From an uncultured Prevotellaceae bacterium (GTDB lineage: Bacteria > Bacteroidota > Bacteroidia > Bacteroidales > Bacteroidaceae), in NCBI GenBank assembly GCA_946415365.1, contig CAMKSE010000012.1, positions 48,763-112,762 of the forward strand: a stretch of DNA of 64,000 nucleotides. Reading direction: 5' to 3'. The position numbers and the translations under genes are program-made. Under the pieces are notes generated by a model. The model saw only the letters and a program-made list of their open reading frames with translations. It did not search any database and had not been told where the DNA came from. Position 1 is the stretch's first letter. Every line of letters begins with the position of its first letter. Below, piece after piece: positions 51,721 to 60,159 of this stretch.

Positions 51721-51770
51721 TTGTAACATGAATGCCCTCCGCTTTCTGGCTGAGGGCATTCATGTTACAA
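51721..51770. terminator. Strong bidirectional hairpin terminator
   Basis: Perfect 19-base arms (51721-51739 and 51752-51770, TTGTAACATGAATGCCCTC and its complement) around a 12-base loop, between the convergent 51-residue peptide gene and the TonB receptor gene. Confidence 0.85.
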
Positions 51771-51793
51771 GATTAATAATTATGTAAATAATA

Positions 51794-54328
51794 TCAGAGA
51801 CGGACGGCAATGCTGCCCATGAACCATCGGCCCTGCTGCGGGATGAGATTGGTGTTCATGCCGCTGCGGTAATAGTGAGTGCCCAAAAGGTTGTGGATGT
51901 TCAGCCCGAGGGTGACAGGGCCAATCGTATATTCGCCTCCGACGTTCAGGATGCAACGGGCGGGCATCCCCAGGTGAGTGATGTTCTTTCTGGCAGCATC
52001 AACTGCGGCCTCCCAGGCGGCGGATGCCTTCTCTGCCGTTTTAGGGGAGAATTGGTTGATGGCCCATTCTATGATATAGGTATTGGCTAAAACGTCTTGT
52101 TCAAGGTCGGGGTTATAGGACGTCTGACGCCCTTCAAAGAGCACATGAGTATGAAACTTCAACTTCGGCGTAACCTGCCAGCCAAGCACAAGGTTCGACA
52201 TGATGGCGGGTGTGTTATTATTGTCATCGATGTCATTTTGATAGTAGGGGGACAATAATTCAAGCACTCCAAAGTTAATGATGTTTGCCTTGAAGGTGTG
52301 AGTCCAAGTGAAATTCCAGTCAGCGGTAAACTTTGGCTGTCTGTAGTTAGCCATCAATTCCACACCACAGGTCTTGTTCTGGCCGACATTACTGTAATCG
52401 ATAATAGTGGTCATAATGAGGTCACTGGCGTGGTTGTAGAAGCCGTTGACCTCGAAGTTCAGACCCTTGACCCAGTTGTTGCCGGCAAAGGAGAGCTGGA
52501 AGGAGTGGGTGCGCTCTGGAGAGAGGGCGATGGGGTCGCGGTCACGTAAGAGTACTGCCAGTACGTTGGCCTGGCGGTAGATGTAGGGGGCATCGACAAA
52601 GGACTTAGAATAGCTCAGTCTGACGCTCCACCGAGGTCGCTGAAGGATGAGGGCTGCTCGTGGCGACAGCTCGCGCACCTTGCTGTCGTCGTAGCGGTTC
52701 TTATAGTCGAAGCGCAAGCCTGCATTGGCGATGAGTGAACACCGATGACTGAAAAGTGAAAAGTTCCACCGGTGTTTCAACTGAAGCCAGGCATCTACCC
52801 TGTCCTCGCTGCCTTTTCCTATCTCTCGCATCTGCTTGTCCTCGGCGAATGTCTCATCGAAGTTATAGCCTATCTGATATCGGATGTCGTCGAGCTGGAA
52901 GTGGCCATATTCGGCTCCGAAGCTGATGTTGCCACTATGGTTGTCGCCCAGTGTGTAGGCATGGTTGCCCATCAGACGGAAACCGTAGTTCTGCTCCTGG
53001 CCGTTGACGTAACGGGAGAGTCCTCCGCAGCTGTCGAACGCCTGTATCATGTAACTGGGAAACGGGAATGCCAGGGCCACTGCGGCCATGGGTTCATCGC
53101 CGATGGCCTGGTAGCGTGTCAGGTCTGACTTGTCGTAGTTGGCACTAACCTTGAACTTTGTCTTCTGAATGTTGAACTGCCAGCTGAGGTCGGCATGATG
53201 TGAGCTGGTGCTGAAACATGGTAATAGCCCGTTGTAGGTGCGGTATCGGTCGTGGTCGTACGACAAGGCGAGCGTACTCATGGTGAAGGGGGCGACCACC
53301 TGCGAGAAATGGGTGTCGTACATGAACTGCAGACCCTTATAGCCCAATTGCAGGCCAAAGTCGTAAGTGGGGCGATTGCCGATGTGCCTGATCCAGATCT
53401 GGTCATAAGGCATGCTGTAGTAGCTGCTCGCTTCCCGCTCGTCGGACGTATTTCGACGTTCACCGCTGTTACGGTAGATGCTGCCCCAGACGAGCAAGTC
53501 AACGTCGAAATAGCGCTTGCCAAAGACGGCATCGGCCTTGATCTGCCCGTAGTTACCCACTCCCAGCTTCGCCAGAATACCATCGACATCGGCTCCTTGC
53601 TTGGTGATAATGTTCACCACACCTGTCAAGGCCACGTCACCGTAGAGCGAAGAAGCAGGTCCGCGTAGCACCTCTATCTGCTTCACATTCTCCAGGGAGA
53701 CGCTGAAGTCGGGGGCGGCGGTGTTAGTGGCATAGCTGTTCAGGCGGTGCCCGTTCAGCATGATGAGTATCTTTTCCTGAGTGCTGCTATAGATGCCACG
53801 CATGGCGATGTTGATGTCGTCGTTACAGTCGATGATGTTCATGCCGGGTACATAGGCCGCCAACACTTCCTGCAGATTGCGGGCGCCACTGTTCTGAATC
53901 ATTTCGGCGGTGATGAGCGTGGTAGGTACAGGTACCTCGTCGAGACTCTCGGCCTGACTGGAGGCAGTGGTGATAGTGGCGGTCATGCCGGCCTTGATGC
54001 TGTTCACCATATCGGCAAAGGTTTCTGGATCGCCTGACGACGGACTGTAATAGGGATTCTCCTGTAGCATCAACGTGGTGTACCGCTCAGTCTGCTCCAT
54101 GTCGAAACGGGCCAGATAGCAGAGGGCGACAAGACGGAGCACGTTCTGGCGCAGATTGCCATGAAAGGTGTTGAGATTCTGCAACAGGACATCGCGGGCC
54201 TGTTCGATGCGGCCTATCTGGTAATCACTCTCGGCCTGGGTGTATATGTCACGCATCTTCGTGTCAACCTGGGCGTGTGCCACATAGGTGCCGACAAGCA
54301 GTAATAATATATAAAAAAGCCTTCTCAT
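51794..54328 (-). CDS. TonB-dependent outer membrane receptor with N-terminal TPR-like domain
   Basis: An 844-residue outer membrane protein, last gene of the six-gene operon. After the signal peptide (ending AHAQ) a helical TPR-like region (about 20-115) replaces the usual carboxypeptidase-like domain. The plug follows (VPTTLITAEMIQNSGARNLQEVLAAYVPG, IEVLRGPASSLYGDVALTGVVNIITK) and then a large beta-barrel ending in an aromatic-type strand (WFMGSIAVRL). No SusD partner is present, so it is not a standard glycan uptake pair. It overlaps the kinase-like gene by four bases, which suggests coupled translation and a sensing or uptake role tied to that operon. Confidence 0.88.
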   Translation of the reverse strand: MRRLFYILLLLVGTYVAHAQVDTKMRDIYTQAESDYQIGRIEQARDVLLQNLNTFHGNLRQNVLRLVALCYLARFDMEQTERYTTLMLQENPYYSPSSGDPETFADMVNSIKAGMTATITTASSQAESLDEVPVPTTLITAEMIQNSGARNLQEVLAAYVPGMNIIDCNDDINIAMRGIYSSTQEKILIMLNGHRLNSYATNTAAPDFSVSLENVKQIEVLRGPASSLYGDVALTGVVNIITKQGADVDGILAKLGVGNYGQIKADAVFGKRYFDVDLLVWGSIYRNSGERRNTSDEREASSYYSMPYDQIWIRHIGNRPTYDFGLQLGYKGLQFMYDTHFSQVVAPFTMSTLALSYDHDRYRTYNGLLPCFSTSSHHADLSWQFNIQKTKFKVSANYDKSDLTRYQAIGDEPMAAVALAFPFPSYMIQAFDSCGGLSRYVNGQEQNYGFRLMGNHAYTLGDNHSGNISFGAEYGHFQLDDIRYQIGYNFDETFAEDKQMREIGKGSEDRVDAWLQLKHRWNFSLFSHRCSLIANAGLRFDYKNRYDDSKVRELSPRAALILQRPRWSVRLSYSKSFVDAPYIYRQANVLAVLLRDRDPIALSPERTHSFQLSFAGNNWVKGLNFEVNGFYNHASDLIMTTIIDYSNVGQNKTCGVELMANYRQPKFTADWNFTWTHTFKANIINFGVLELLSPYYQNDIDDNNNTPAIMSNLVLGWQVTPKLKFHTHVLFEGRQTSYNPDLEQDVLANTYIIEWAINQFSPKTAEKASAAWEAAVDAARKNITHLGMPARCILNVGGEYTIGPVTLGLNIHNLLGTHYYRSGMNTNLIPQQGRWFMGSIAVRL

Positions 54329-57075
54329 GCTGTCATTTCGCTTTTTGATGTGGGTAACGTGATGGTAAACTCTGTGTATTCGTCCTTGACACTTGTCACA
54401 CTGACGTCACCGCTGTGGTTCTGTATGATCTCGCGGCACAGATAGAGTCCTATGCCCGCAGCCTCACTGGTGGTCTTGGTAGTGAAGAAGGGGTTGAAAA
54501 TCTTGTCGAGCAACTTCTCGTCGATACCGACTCCGTTGTCGCGAATAGTCAGTACATACTGTCCTTCGGAGACCGTGACGGTCAGAGAGACCTCTGGGAC
54601 GTAACTATCCATCTTTTGAGTTTTTTTGACTATGGCATAGACTGCGTTGTCCAAGAGGCTCATAACGGCCTTGCTGAGCATGGCTGGATTGCCGTACAGG
54701 GGCATCGCGCTGTCGGGCAGGGTAAATCTTGTACGGATATGATACTGTTCCTTCTCATTGGCGTAATACTTGGCCAGCATCTCCTTGTTCTGCTGAAGCA
54801 CGGGCAGGAGGTCCATGTCTACATACGCCCCGGTACGGTCTCTCAGCATCTCCTCCATAGCCTTCAGCATGCGGCTGGTGTTCTGGCCATACATGTCCAT
54901 ATCACTCAGGTTACCTTCCAGCATGTCAACGATGTCAAGGGTGTCTTTATAGTCGTCCTCGCTGATGATGATTTGGCCATCGGTCTTCACCACCGAATGG
55001 TCGCCGATGTTCTCCTTGAGGTCTTTCAACAGGTCGTTGGATAACTTGGAGAAATTGATGATATAGTTCATCGGATTCAGGATGCGATCTATGAGTCCCT
55101 CGGTCAGCTTACCCACCGTAGCCATCTTTTCCTGACGTATCAGTTCGTCTTGGGCGTTACGGAGGTCGGCGGTACGTTCCTTGACGATCTGTTCCAGTTT
55201 GATCTTCTCCTTTTGCAGCCGATTCAGCCGGTAGTGGAACAACAAGTAGACGATGCAGGCAAAGATGATGAAATAGAGCAGCACCATATACCAACGCATG
55301 AGGAGCGGATAAGCAATACTGAAGCCAACGGAAGCCACCTCAGACAGTTCGCCATTGGCCAACTGGGCCTGTACGCTGAGTATGAACGAGCCGTAGGGCA
55401 GGTTGAGGAATTCGACATCCTGCTTGTCGGTCCAGGCATTCCACTGTCCGTCGGTGCCCCAGATGCTCTGGTTGCTTAGCTTATAGCGATACAAGGTCTT
55501 GCCCGAGAGCGGCGCATAGTCGAGCGCGTAGAAGAAGTGTAGATGTCCCTCGTCGCTGTCTATCTTCAACTTCCCATGCATATCGCCATAGCCCCCCCAG
55601 AGCACGCTATCGCTGCCCATGACGATGGAACGGAAGCGAACGTTACGGCTGTCGCTGAGAGCGGCAAGGGCCTGCTTGTCGGTATCGACGACGGCCAACA
55701 CCTCATCACCGCCTATCCACACTTGAGCACCGTGACGATACTGAGCTTTCACCTCAATGTCGCTGACGGGCATGTACAGACGGCTGGGCAAGTCGGCGAC
55801 GGGGTCGTTGGGCTTACCAGGGTCAGAACCTCGGGTTTTCCCGTGAACATTCCGGAACCAGAGACCGCCATGGGCATCCTTGCGGATGTCCGTTACCAAC
55901 GGAAGGTCATCCACCAACTGTACTTTGCCCGCTTGATAGCAATAGACACCATCGGGTTCTCCTGCATATACTTTGTCACCATCCACCAGTATGGCAGTGG
56001 TAGCGTTAGACGAGAACCTACTCACATTGCCGCCACGTGCGATTCTATAGATGCCGCTGGAAGTGGCGGCGAGCAATCCGTCACGACTATGGTGCAACGC
56101 CCAACAGATATTGTGGATGTCGGCAATACGATTGCATCGCTGTGAAGTGATGCTGTAGAGACCGTTAGTGCCGCCCACGTAGATCTTACCGTCGAAGGCT
56201 GTAATGGCATGAATTTCACCTAAGAGACCGTCCTTGGGCAGGAAGTAACTGTAGACAGACGGTATTTCAATCGAAAAAATGCCATGCGACGTGGCCCCCC
56301 AGAGCATACCATGACCGTCGTAGGCCACACAGGACACCTGATTGGAGCACAGGCCGTCAGCCTCAGTAATGGTATAGAGGTCGTGGCCATGGTCATCCAT
56401 CATGATCAGACCAAAGTTCTTCTTGACTTTGACCTGAAGCCCGCCATCCAGTTCTATCGTCTGGGTTATATCATCCAGCATGGCATTTCCCTCACCTTTT
56501 TTCAGAGCCTCTAATGAAACGATTTGGGCTTCCACACCAGGACGGAACTTGGCATTCGTACGCATCTTCAGTGAAATGGTGCTGCCGTTGACTTCATAGA
56601 TATTGTTGTCGCTGGCAACGAACAGCAACGAGTCTCCTTCCTCAAAGATTTCCATCACCTCGCCTTCGAACAGACCGTCACGTCCCACCTGCTGCATAAA
56701 CAGTTCGCCGTTGGCCCGTTTCTGTAGGCGGGCAAAGAAGTTGTAGCCGCCAATCCAAATAGTGTCTTTGCTGTCACGGTAGACCACCGTGACACGGCTG
56801 ATGTCAGGCGAGTGGATGATGCGCCACCGGGAGCGGTCGTAGTAGAGCAATCCCTCGAAGTTTGCCACAAACACCGTACCGTCCTCACCAATCACTATAT
56901 CGTAGCAACGGTTATGCCCGCCATAATCCGCTGCCGTATAGTTATGGATCAGTGGAAGCCCTTGCGCATAAAGATTTAAAATTGAAAAATTAAAATTGAA
57001 AATTACTGCGCACAGCAAAAGCCGCAGCACTTTTCTCTTACAAATATTCAGTACAATCACCTTCATCATCTTCAA
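54325..57075 (-). CDS. Sensor kinase-like protein with periplasmic propeller, phospho-acceptor His replaced by Asp
   Basis: A 916-residue membrane protein. A signal/anchor at the N-terminus leads into a periplasmic beta-propeller of Reg_prop type (for example GMLWGATSHGIFSI and KIYVGGTNGLYSI), a Y_Y_Y domain (about 530-590), a membrane segment (about 595-615) and a coiled coil. In the dimerisation helix the usual AHEIxNP is read IDRILNP, so residue 663 is Asp, not His. The ATPase boxes are intact: LLDNAVYAI, DNGVGI, FNPFFTT and GIGLYLC. No receiver or HTH is fused. Such a protein could bind ATP but not autophosphorylate in the normal way; it might act as a GHKL kinase on a STAS partner encoded in the operon. 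Confidence 0.85.
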   Translation of the reverse strand: MKMMKVIVLNICKRKVLRLLLCAVIFNFNFSILNLYAQGLPLIHNYTAADYGGHNRCYDIVIGEDGTVFVANFEGLLYYDRSRWRIIHSPDISRVTVVYRDSKDTIWIGGYNFFARLQKRANGELFMQQVGRDGLFEGEVMEIFEEGDSLLFVASDNNIYEVNGSTISLKMRTNAKFRPGVEAQIVSLEALKKGEGNAMLDDITQTIELDGGLQVKVKKNFGLIMMDDHGHDLYTITEADGLCSNQVSCVAYDGHGMLWGATSHGIFSIEIPSVYSYFLPKDGLLGEIHAITAFDGKIYVGGTNGLYSITSQRCNRIADIHNICWALHHSRDGLLAATSSGIYRIARGGNVSRFSSNATTAILVDGDKVYAGEPDGVYCYQAGKVQLVDDLPLVTDIRKDAHGGLWFRNVHGKTRGSDPGKPNDPVADLPSRLYMPVSDIEVKAQYRHGAQVWIGGDEVLAVVDTDKQALAALSDSRNVRFRSIVMGSDSVLWGGYGDMHGKLKIDSDEGHLHFFYALDYAPLSGKTLYRYKLSNQSIWGTDGQWNAWTDKQDVEFLNLPYGSFILSVQAQLANGELSEVASVGFSIAYPLLMRWYMVLLYFIIFACIVYLLFHYRLNRLQKEKIKLEQIVKERTADLRNAQDELIRQEKMATVGKLTEGLIDRILNPMNYIINFSKLSNDLLKDLKENIGDHSVVKTDGQIIISEDDYKDTLDIVDMLEGNLSDMDMYGQNTSRMLKAMEEMLRDRTGAYVDMDLLPVLQQNKEMLAKYYANEKEQYHIRTRFTLPDSAMPLYGNPAMLSKAVMSLLDNAVYAIVKKTQKMDSYVPEVSLTVTVSEGQYVLTIRDNGVGIDEKLLDKIFNPFFTTKTTSEAAGIGLYLCREIIQNHSGDVSVTSVKDEYTEFTITLPTSKSEMTA

Positions 57076-58646
57076 TTTCCAATCTTCAATTTCCTAATAG
57101 GAATTCCCTTTCCCACATAGTAGTCCCATTCCTCTTGAGTGAAATCGCGCTTCACATTCTGACGGAGGCGCTGGGCAATCATGGGCAACGAGATCAGGTA
57201 TTCGGTGACGGTACCGTTATATTCGCCCGTCCAGATGTAATTCATGTCTTGACTGAAGGTGAAGTCGTTAAGCCAGCTGTTAGACTGGAATAGCGTGATG
57301 GGCTTGATCTGCGGGCCACTGGTCATCCAGAAAAGCAGTTTGCCGTCGAAACTCGACGAGTAGAGACGGTAGGCGTCAAACTCCAGTTTCGTCACTTGCG
57401 AGAGATGTTCCATGAGCTTGTAGGTCTTGCCCTTTCCGTCGAGCAGCCAAATGGTGCCGTCGAGCATGCCGTAGGCTGTGAGCCGACGGCTGCTGTTCTT
57501 GGCAAAGGCTGTGACCTGACCTGAAACAGGCACTTTCTCACGGGTTATGTCATCAAGGCTGTTGACAAGGTGCATGCCGCCGCGATCGTCGAAAAGCAGG
57601 GGTTTGTTGTCGCACCGCCCTGTACTGACGACATGGAAGTCGAGGCGGCGTGTGCTGATGACCTTCTCGGTGGCGATATCGAACAGTGCCACACTATTAT
57701 CGCCGACAATCAGCAGCTGGCGACCGTCATGAATGTCTTGCAGACTGAAGGGGCGGCTGACTTGCTCTAAATAGACGGTGCTTATCTGACTGCCATCGGC
57801 AACCACCAGATGACCGGTATGGCTGATGGCATAGTCTTTGCCGTTATTGGCCGCATAACCGTCGCGGAAACAGTAGTTCCTGTCGCTCATCAGTCGCTTG
57901 GTTTGCATCTGGGTGCCGTTCATCCTATGGCAGAATATCTCGCCATAAGTGCTGGTTGTCAGCAGATGATGGTCTCGGGGTGAAAACCTTGTGCACGACA
58001 CACTGCCGTTGTGGATGCCGAAATGGCGACGGCCGCCTGCCGATTGAATAAGGGCCTGGAATACGGAGGGATTGAGGAGGTCGCCGCCGTAATCGTTTGT
58101 AAAGAGGTAGGAGGCATAAGCCAGCATATTGCCAAGTTCCGTGTCGCCCGTCTGATAGATGGAGTATGCTTGTGAACCAAGTGTTCGCCCTAACGAGATG
58201 TAGTTCAGTGTGTCGGCCACCAGTTTGGCGTACTCAGCCCGCTGGCGCTGCTCGTCGGCCACCACACGCTGATGCTCAGCTATCTGGTAGGCATTTTTCG
58301 CCTCTTGGGCTGATGTCTCCGCAATCCCCTGGGCAACGATGGCCTTCTGTCGTTCGGCCTCCGAGCGCAGTGTCATCTCCTGGGCAATCTCCGATTGGCG
58401 GATGGCTTCGTTGCTGCGCTCCTCGGAAAGCAACTGCTGACCATAAGCGATCTCCTCCATCTGCTTGCTCACGCGGCGATCGATATCCGACTGTTTCTCC
58501 TGTTCACGCAGTTCACCGATCTGCGACTCCAACTCACCGATGCGCACACCATCAACATGATATATGTAGAGCACTGCCGCCGCCATTAACAACAGCAGAA
58601 CGCCCATACACCCTATGATCATGTTGTGTCGCTTCACCTTTTTCAC
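57072..58646 (-). CDS. Membrane-anchored coiled-coil protein with WD40-like propeller
   Basis: A 524-residue protein with one membrane segment near residues 9-31 (IIGCMGVLLLLMAAAVLYIY), a long coiled coil (about 35-145, rich in Glu/Gln/Arg), a helical linker (LGNMLAYASYLFTNDYGGDLL) and a beta-propeller of WD40 type (about 200-480). The C-terminal DFTQEEWDYYVGKGIPIRKLK resembles the tail seen after WD40 repeats in bacterial signalling NTPase and caspase-like proteins. The basic N-terminus predicts a cytoplasmic start and an extracytoplasmic propeller. It overlaps both neighbours by four bases. A scaffold or sensor role in this operon is inferred. Confidence 0.7.
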   Translation of the reverse strand: MKKVKRHNMIIGCMGVLLLLMAAAVLYIYHVDGVRIGELESQIGELREQEKQSDIDRRVSKQMEEIAYGQQLLSEERSNEAIRQSEIAQEMTLRSEAERQKAIVAQGIAETSAQEAKNAYQIAEHQRVVADEQRQRAEYAKLVADTLNYISLGRTLGSQAYSIYQTGDTELGNMLAYASYLFTNDYGGDLLNPSVFQALIQSAGGRRHFGIHNGSVSCTRFSPRDHHLLTTSTYGEIFCHRMNGTQMQTKRLMSDRNYCFRDGYAANNGKDYAISHTGHLVVADGSQISTVYLEQVSRPFSLQDIHDGRQLLIVGDNSVALFDIATEKVISTRRLDFHVVSTGRCDNKPLLFDDRGGMHLVNSLDDITREKVPVSGQVTAFAKNSSRRLTAYGMLDGTIWLLDGKGKTYKLMEHLSQVTKLEFDAYRLYSSSFDGKLLFWMTSGPQIKPITLFQSNSWLNDFTFSQDMNYIWTGEYNGTVTEYLISLPMIAQRLRQNVKRDFTQEEWDYYVGKGIPIRKLKIGN

Positions 58647-59812
58647 TTCCTCTTGACTACTAACATCGTGATATCGTCACTCTGTTCGGCACCGTCCGTA
58701 AAGTCTTTGATGGCGGCCCTGACCCCTCCGATGATCTGCTGGCTGCTCTTGCCGACCAGTCCACCAAGGGTCATCTTCAAACGCCCTGTGCCGAACTCCG
58801 TCTCATCAAGATTCATGGCCTCGGTCAAGCCGTCGGTAAACATCACCAGCGTGTCACCAGACTCCAGTTGCAAGGAATCCTCCTCAAACGCTGTCATATC
58901 GAAGACTCCCAACATTATATTATTTGACCGGGGCAGTTCTTCGACGGTGCCGTCGTTCCGCAGCAGGTGAGGCGGGTTGTGACCGGCATTAGCATAAGTG
59001 ACGATCCCTGTCTTCGTATTGTAAATAGCATAGAACACGGTGACGAACATACAGTCTGCCGAGTAGGCCTCCAACAGGCGGTTCGATTCCGTCATACATG
59101 ATCCGGGAGTGCCACACTGCGCCCCCTTTGAGCGGATGATGGTGCGACTGACGGCCATGAACAGGGCTGCGGGGATGCCCTTGCCGCAGACATCGCCAAT
59201 TACGAAAGCGATGTGGTCGTCATCGATACGGAAGAAGTCATAGAAGTCGCCACCGATATCCTTGGCAGCCTCCATCGAGGCATATATATCCAGTCGGTCG
59301 CTGTCTTCTGGGAATGGCGGGAACATCTGCGGCAGGAAATACTGCTGGATGTCCCTGGCCATCGTCAGGTCTTTCTTCAGCGACTCCAGTTGCGAGTGCT
59401 CCTTCTGCGACTCGTGTACATAGTTAATCTGCTCAATGGCCTTCTCGATGGTCATGCTCAAGTCAGCCAAGTTAATGGGCTTCATGACAAAGTCGAAGGC
59501 CCCGCTGTTCATGGCCTGACGAATGTTCGCCAAGTCGCCGTAGGCACTGACCATGATGACGCGCAGTGCCGGGTTTTGCATCTCATTCACCTTAGCCAGC
59601 ATTGTCAGACCGTCCATCTCGGGCATGTTGATATCCAAGAGAATAATATCGATGTCGGGGGTGCCTTTTAGGATATCGAGACCCTCCACACCGTTACGGG
59701 CGAAGTAGAATTCATACTCACCACTGCGTATCTTGCGCCTGAAGAACTGCTTCATCATCGACTCCATTGGAGCCTCGTCGTCTACACTCAATATCTTTAT
59801 AGGAGACATCAT
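58643..59812 (-). CDS. Response regulator with SpoIIE-type PP2C phosphatase output
   Basis: A 389-residue protein: a receiver domain (about 1-125) with acidic pocket VDDE and phospho-acceptor Asp60 in LLDINMPEMDG, a coiled coil, then a PP2C/SpoIIE phosphatase domain (about 165-389). Metal-binding and catalytic motifs are present: DIGGDFYDFF, VIGDVCGKGIPAALFMA, FTDGLTEAMN and QSDDITMLVV. Proteins of this kind (RsbU/RssB-like) dephosphorylate STAS antagonists. The STAS gene two bases upstream is the obvious substrate. Overlaps the coiled-coil gene by four bases. Confidence 0.92.
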   Translation of the reverse strand: MMSPIKILSVDDEAPMESMMKQFFRRKIRSGEYEFYFARNGVEGLDILKGTPDIDIILLDINMPEMDGLTMLAKVNEMQNPALRVIMVSAYGDLANIRQAMNSGAFDFVMKPINLADLSMTIEKAIEQINYVHESQKEHSQLESLKKDLTMARDIQQYFLPQMFPPFPEDSDRLDIYASMEAAKDIGGDFYDFFRIDDDHIAFVIGDVCGKGIPAALFMAVSRTIIRSKGAQCGTPGSCMTESNRLLEAYSADCMFVTVFYAIYNTKTGIVTYANAGHNPPHLLRNDGTVEELPRSNNIMLGVFDMTAFEEDSLQLESGDTLVMFTDGLTEAMNLDETEFGTGRLKMTLGGLVGKSSQQIIGGVRAAIKDFTDGAEQSDDITMLVVKRK

Positions 59813-59814
59813 TC

Positions 59815-60126
59815 TCAGCGCTTTTCAAAAGTGATGAATGGACGGATGCCGACAATGTCTAACACGTCGAGAATCTTATCGTTGCAGTTCAGGAATACAA
59901 TATTGGAACTGGTACTCAGGTACTTCTTGCAGAAAATAATGACACGGACACCACTACTGGAAAGGAATGTCAATTTCGTCGCATCGAAAACCACTTTTCC
60001 CACATCTTGATCCTTATATGATGTCACTTCATCCATCAGTGCCGGAGCATTAATTCTTGTCAGCTCCTCGCCCAGCACCACAGTCAGCACAGAGCCATCC
60101 TTTATTACTTCAAAATCTTTTTCCAT
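59815..60126 (-). CDS. STAS-domain anti-sigma factor antagonist-like protein
   Basis: A 103-residue single STAS domain with the phospho-serine motif LTFLSSSGVRVI. It is cotranscribed with a SpoIIE phosphatase (gap of two bases to the next gene), giving the antagonist and phosphatase of a partner-switching module. A dedicated RsbW-type kinase is not encoded nearby; the only GHKL ATPase in the operon is in the His-less kinase-like protein. The final target, sigma factor or transporter, is unknown. Confidence 0.9.
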   Translation of the reverse strand: MEKDFEVIKDGSVLTVVLGEELTRINAPALMDEVTSYKDQDVGKVVFDATKLTFLSSSGVRVIIFCKKYLSTSSNIVFLNCNDKILDVLDIVGIRPFITFEKR

Positions 60127-60159
60127 AATTATTCATGATCATTTTTCAATCTTCAATAT

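Noticed and set aside
51794..54328. SusC of a polysaccharide utilisation locus
   Set aside because: No SusD gene adjacent, no carboxypeptidase-like N-terminal domain, and the flanking genes are signalling genes.
54325..57075. Hybrid two-component system (HTCS) regulator
   Set aside because: It has the propeller and Y_Y_Y sensor of an HTCS but lacks the receiver and AraC domains and the catalytic His.
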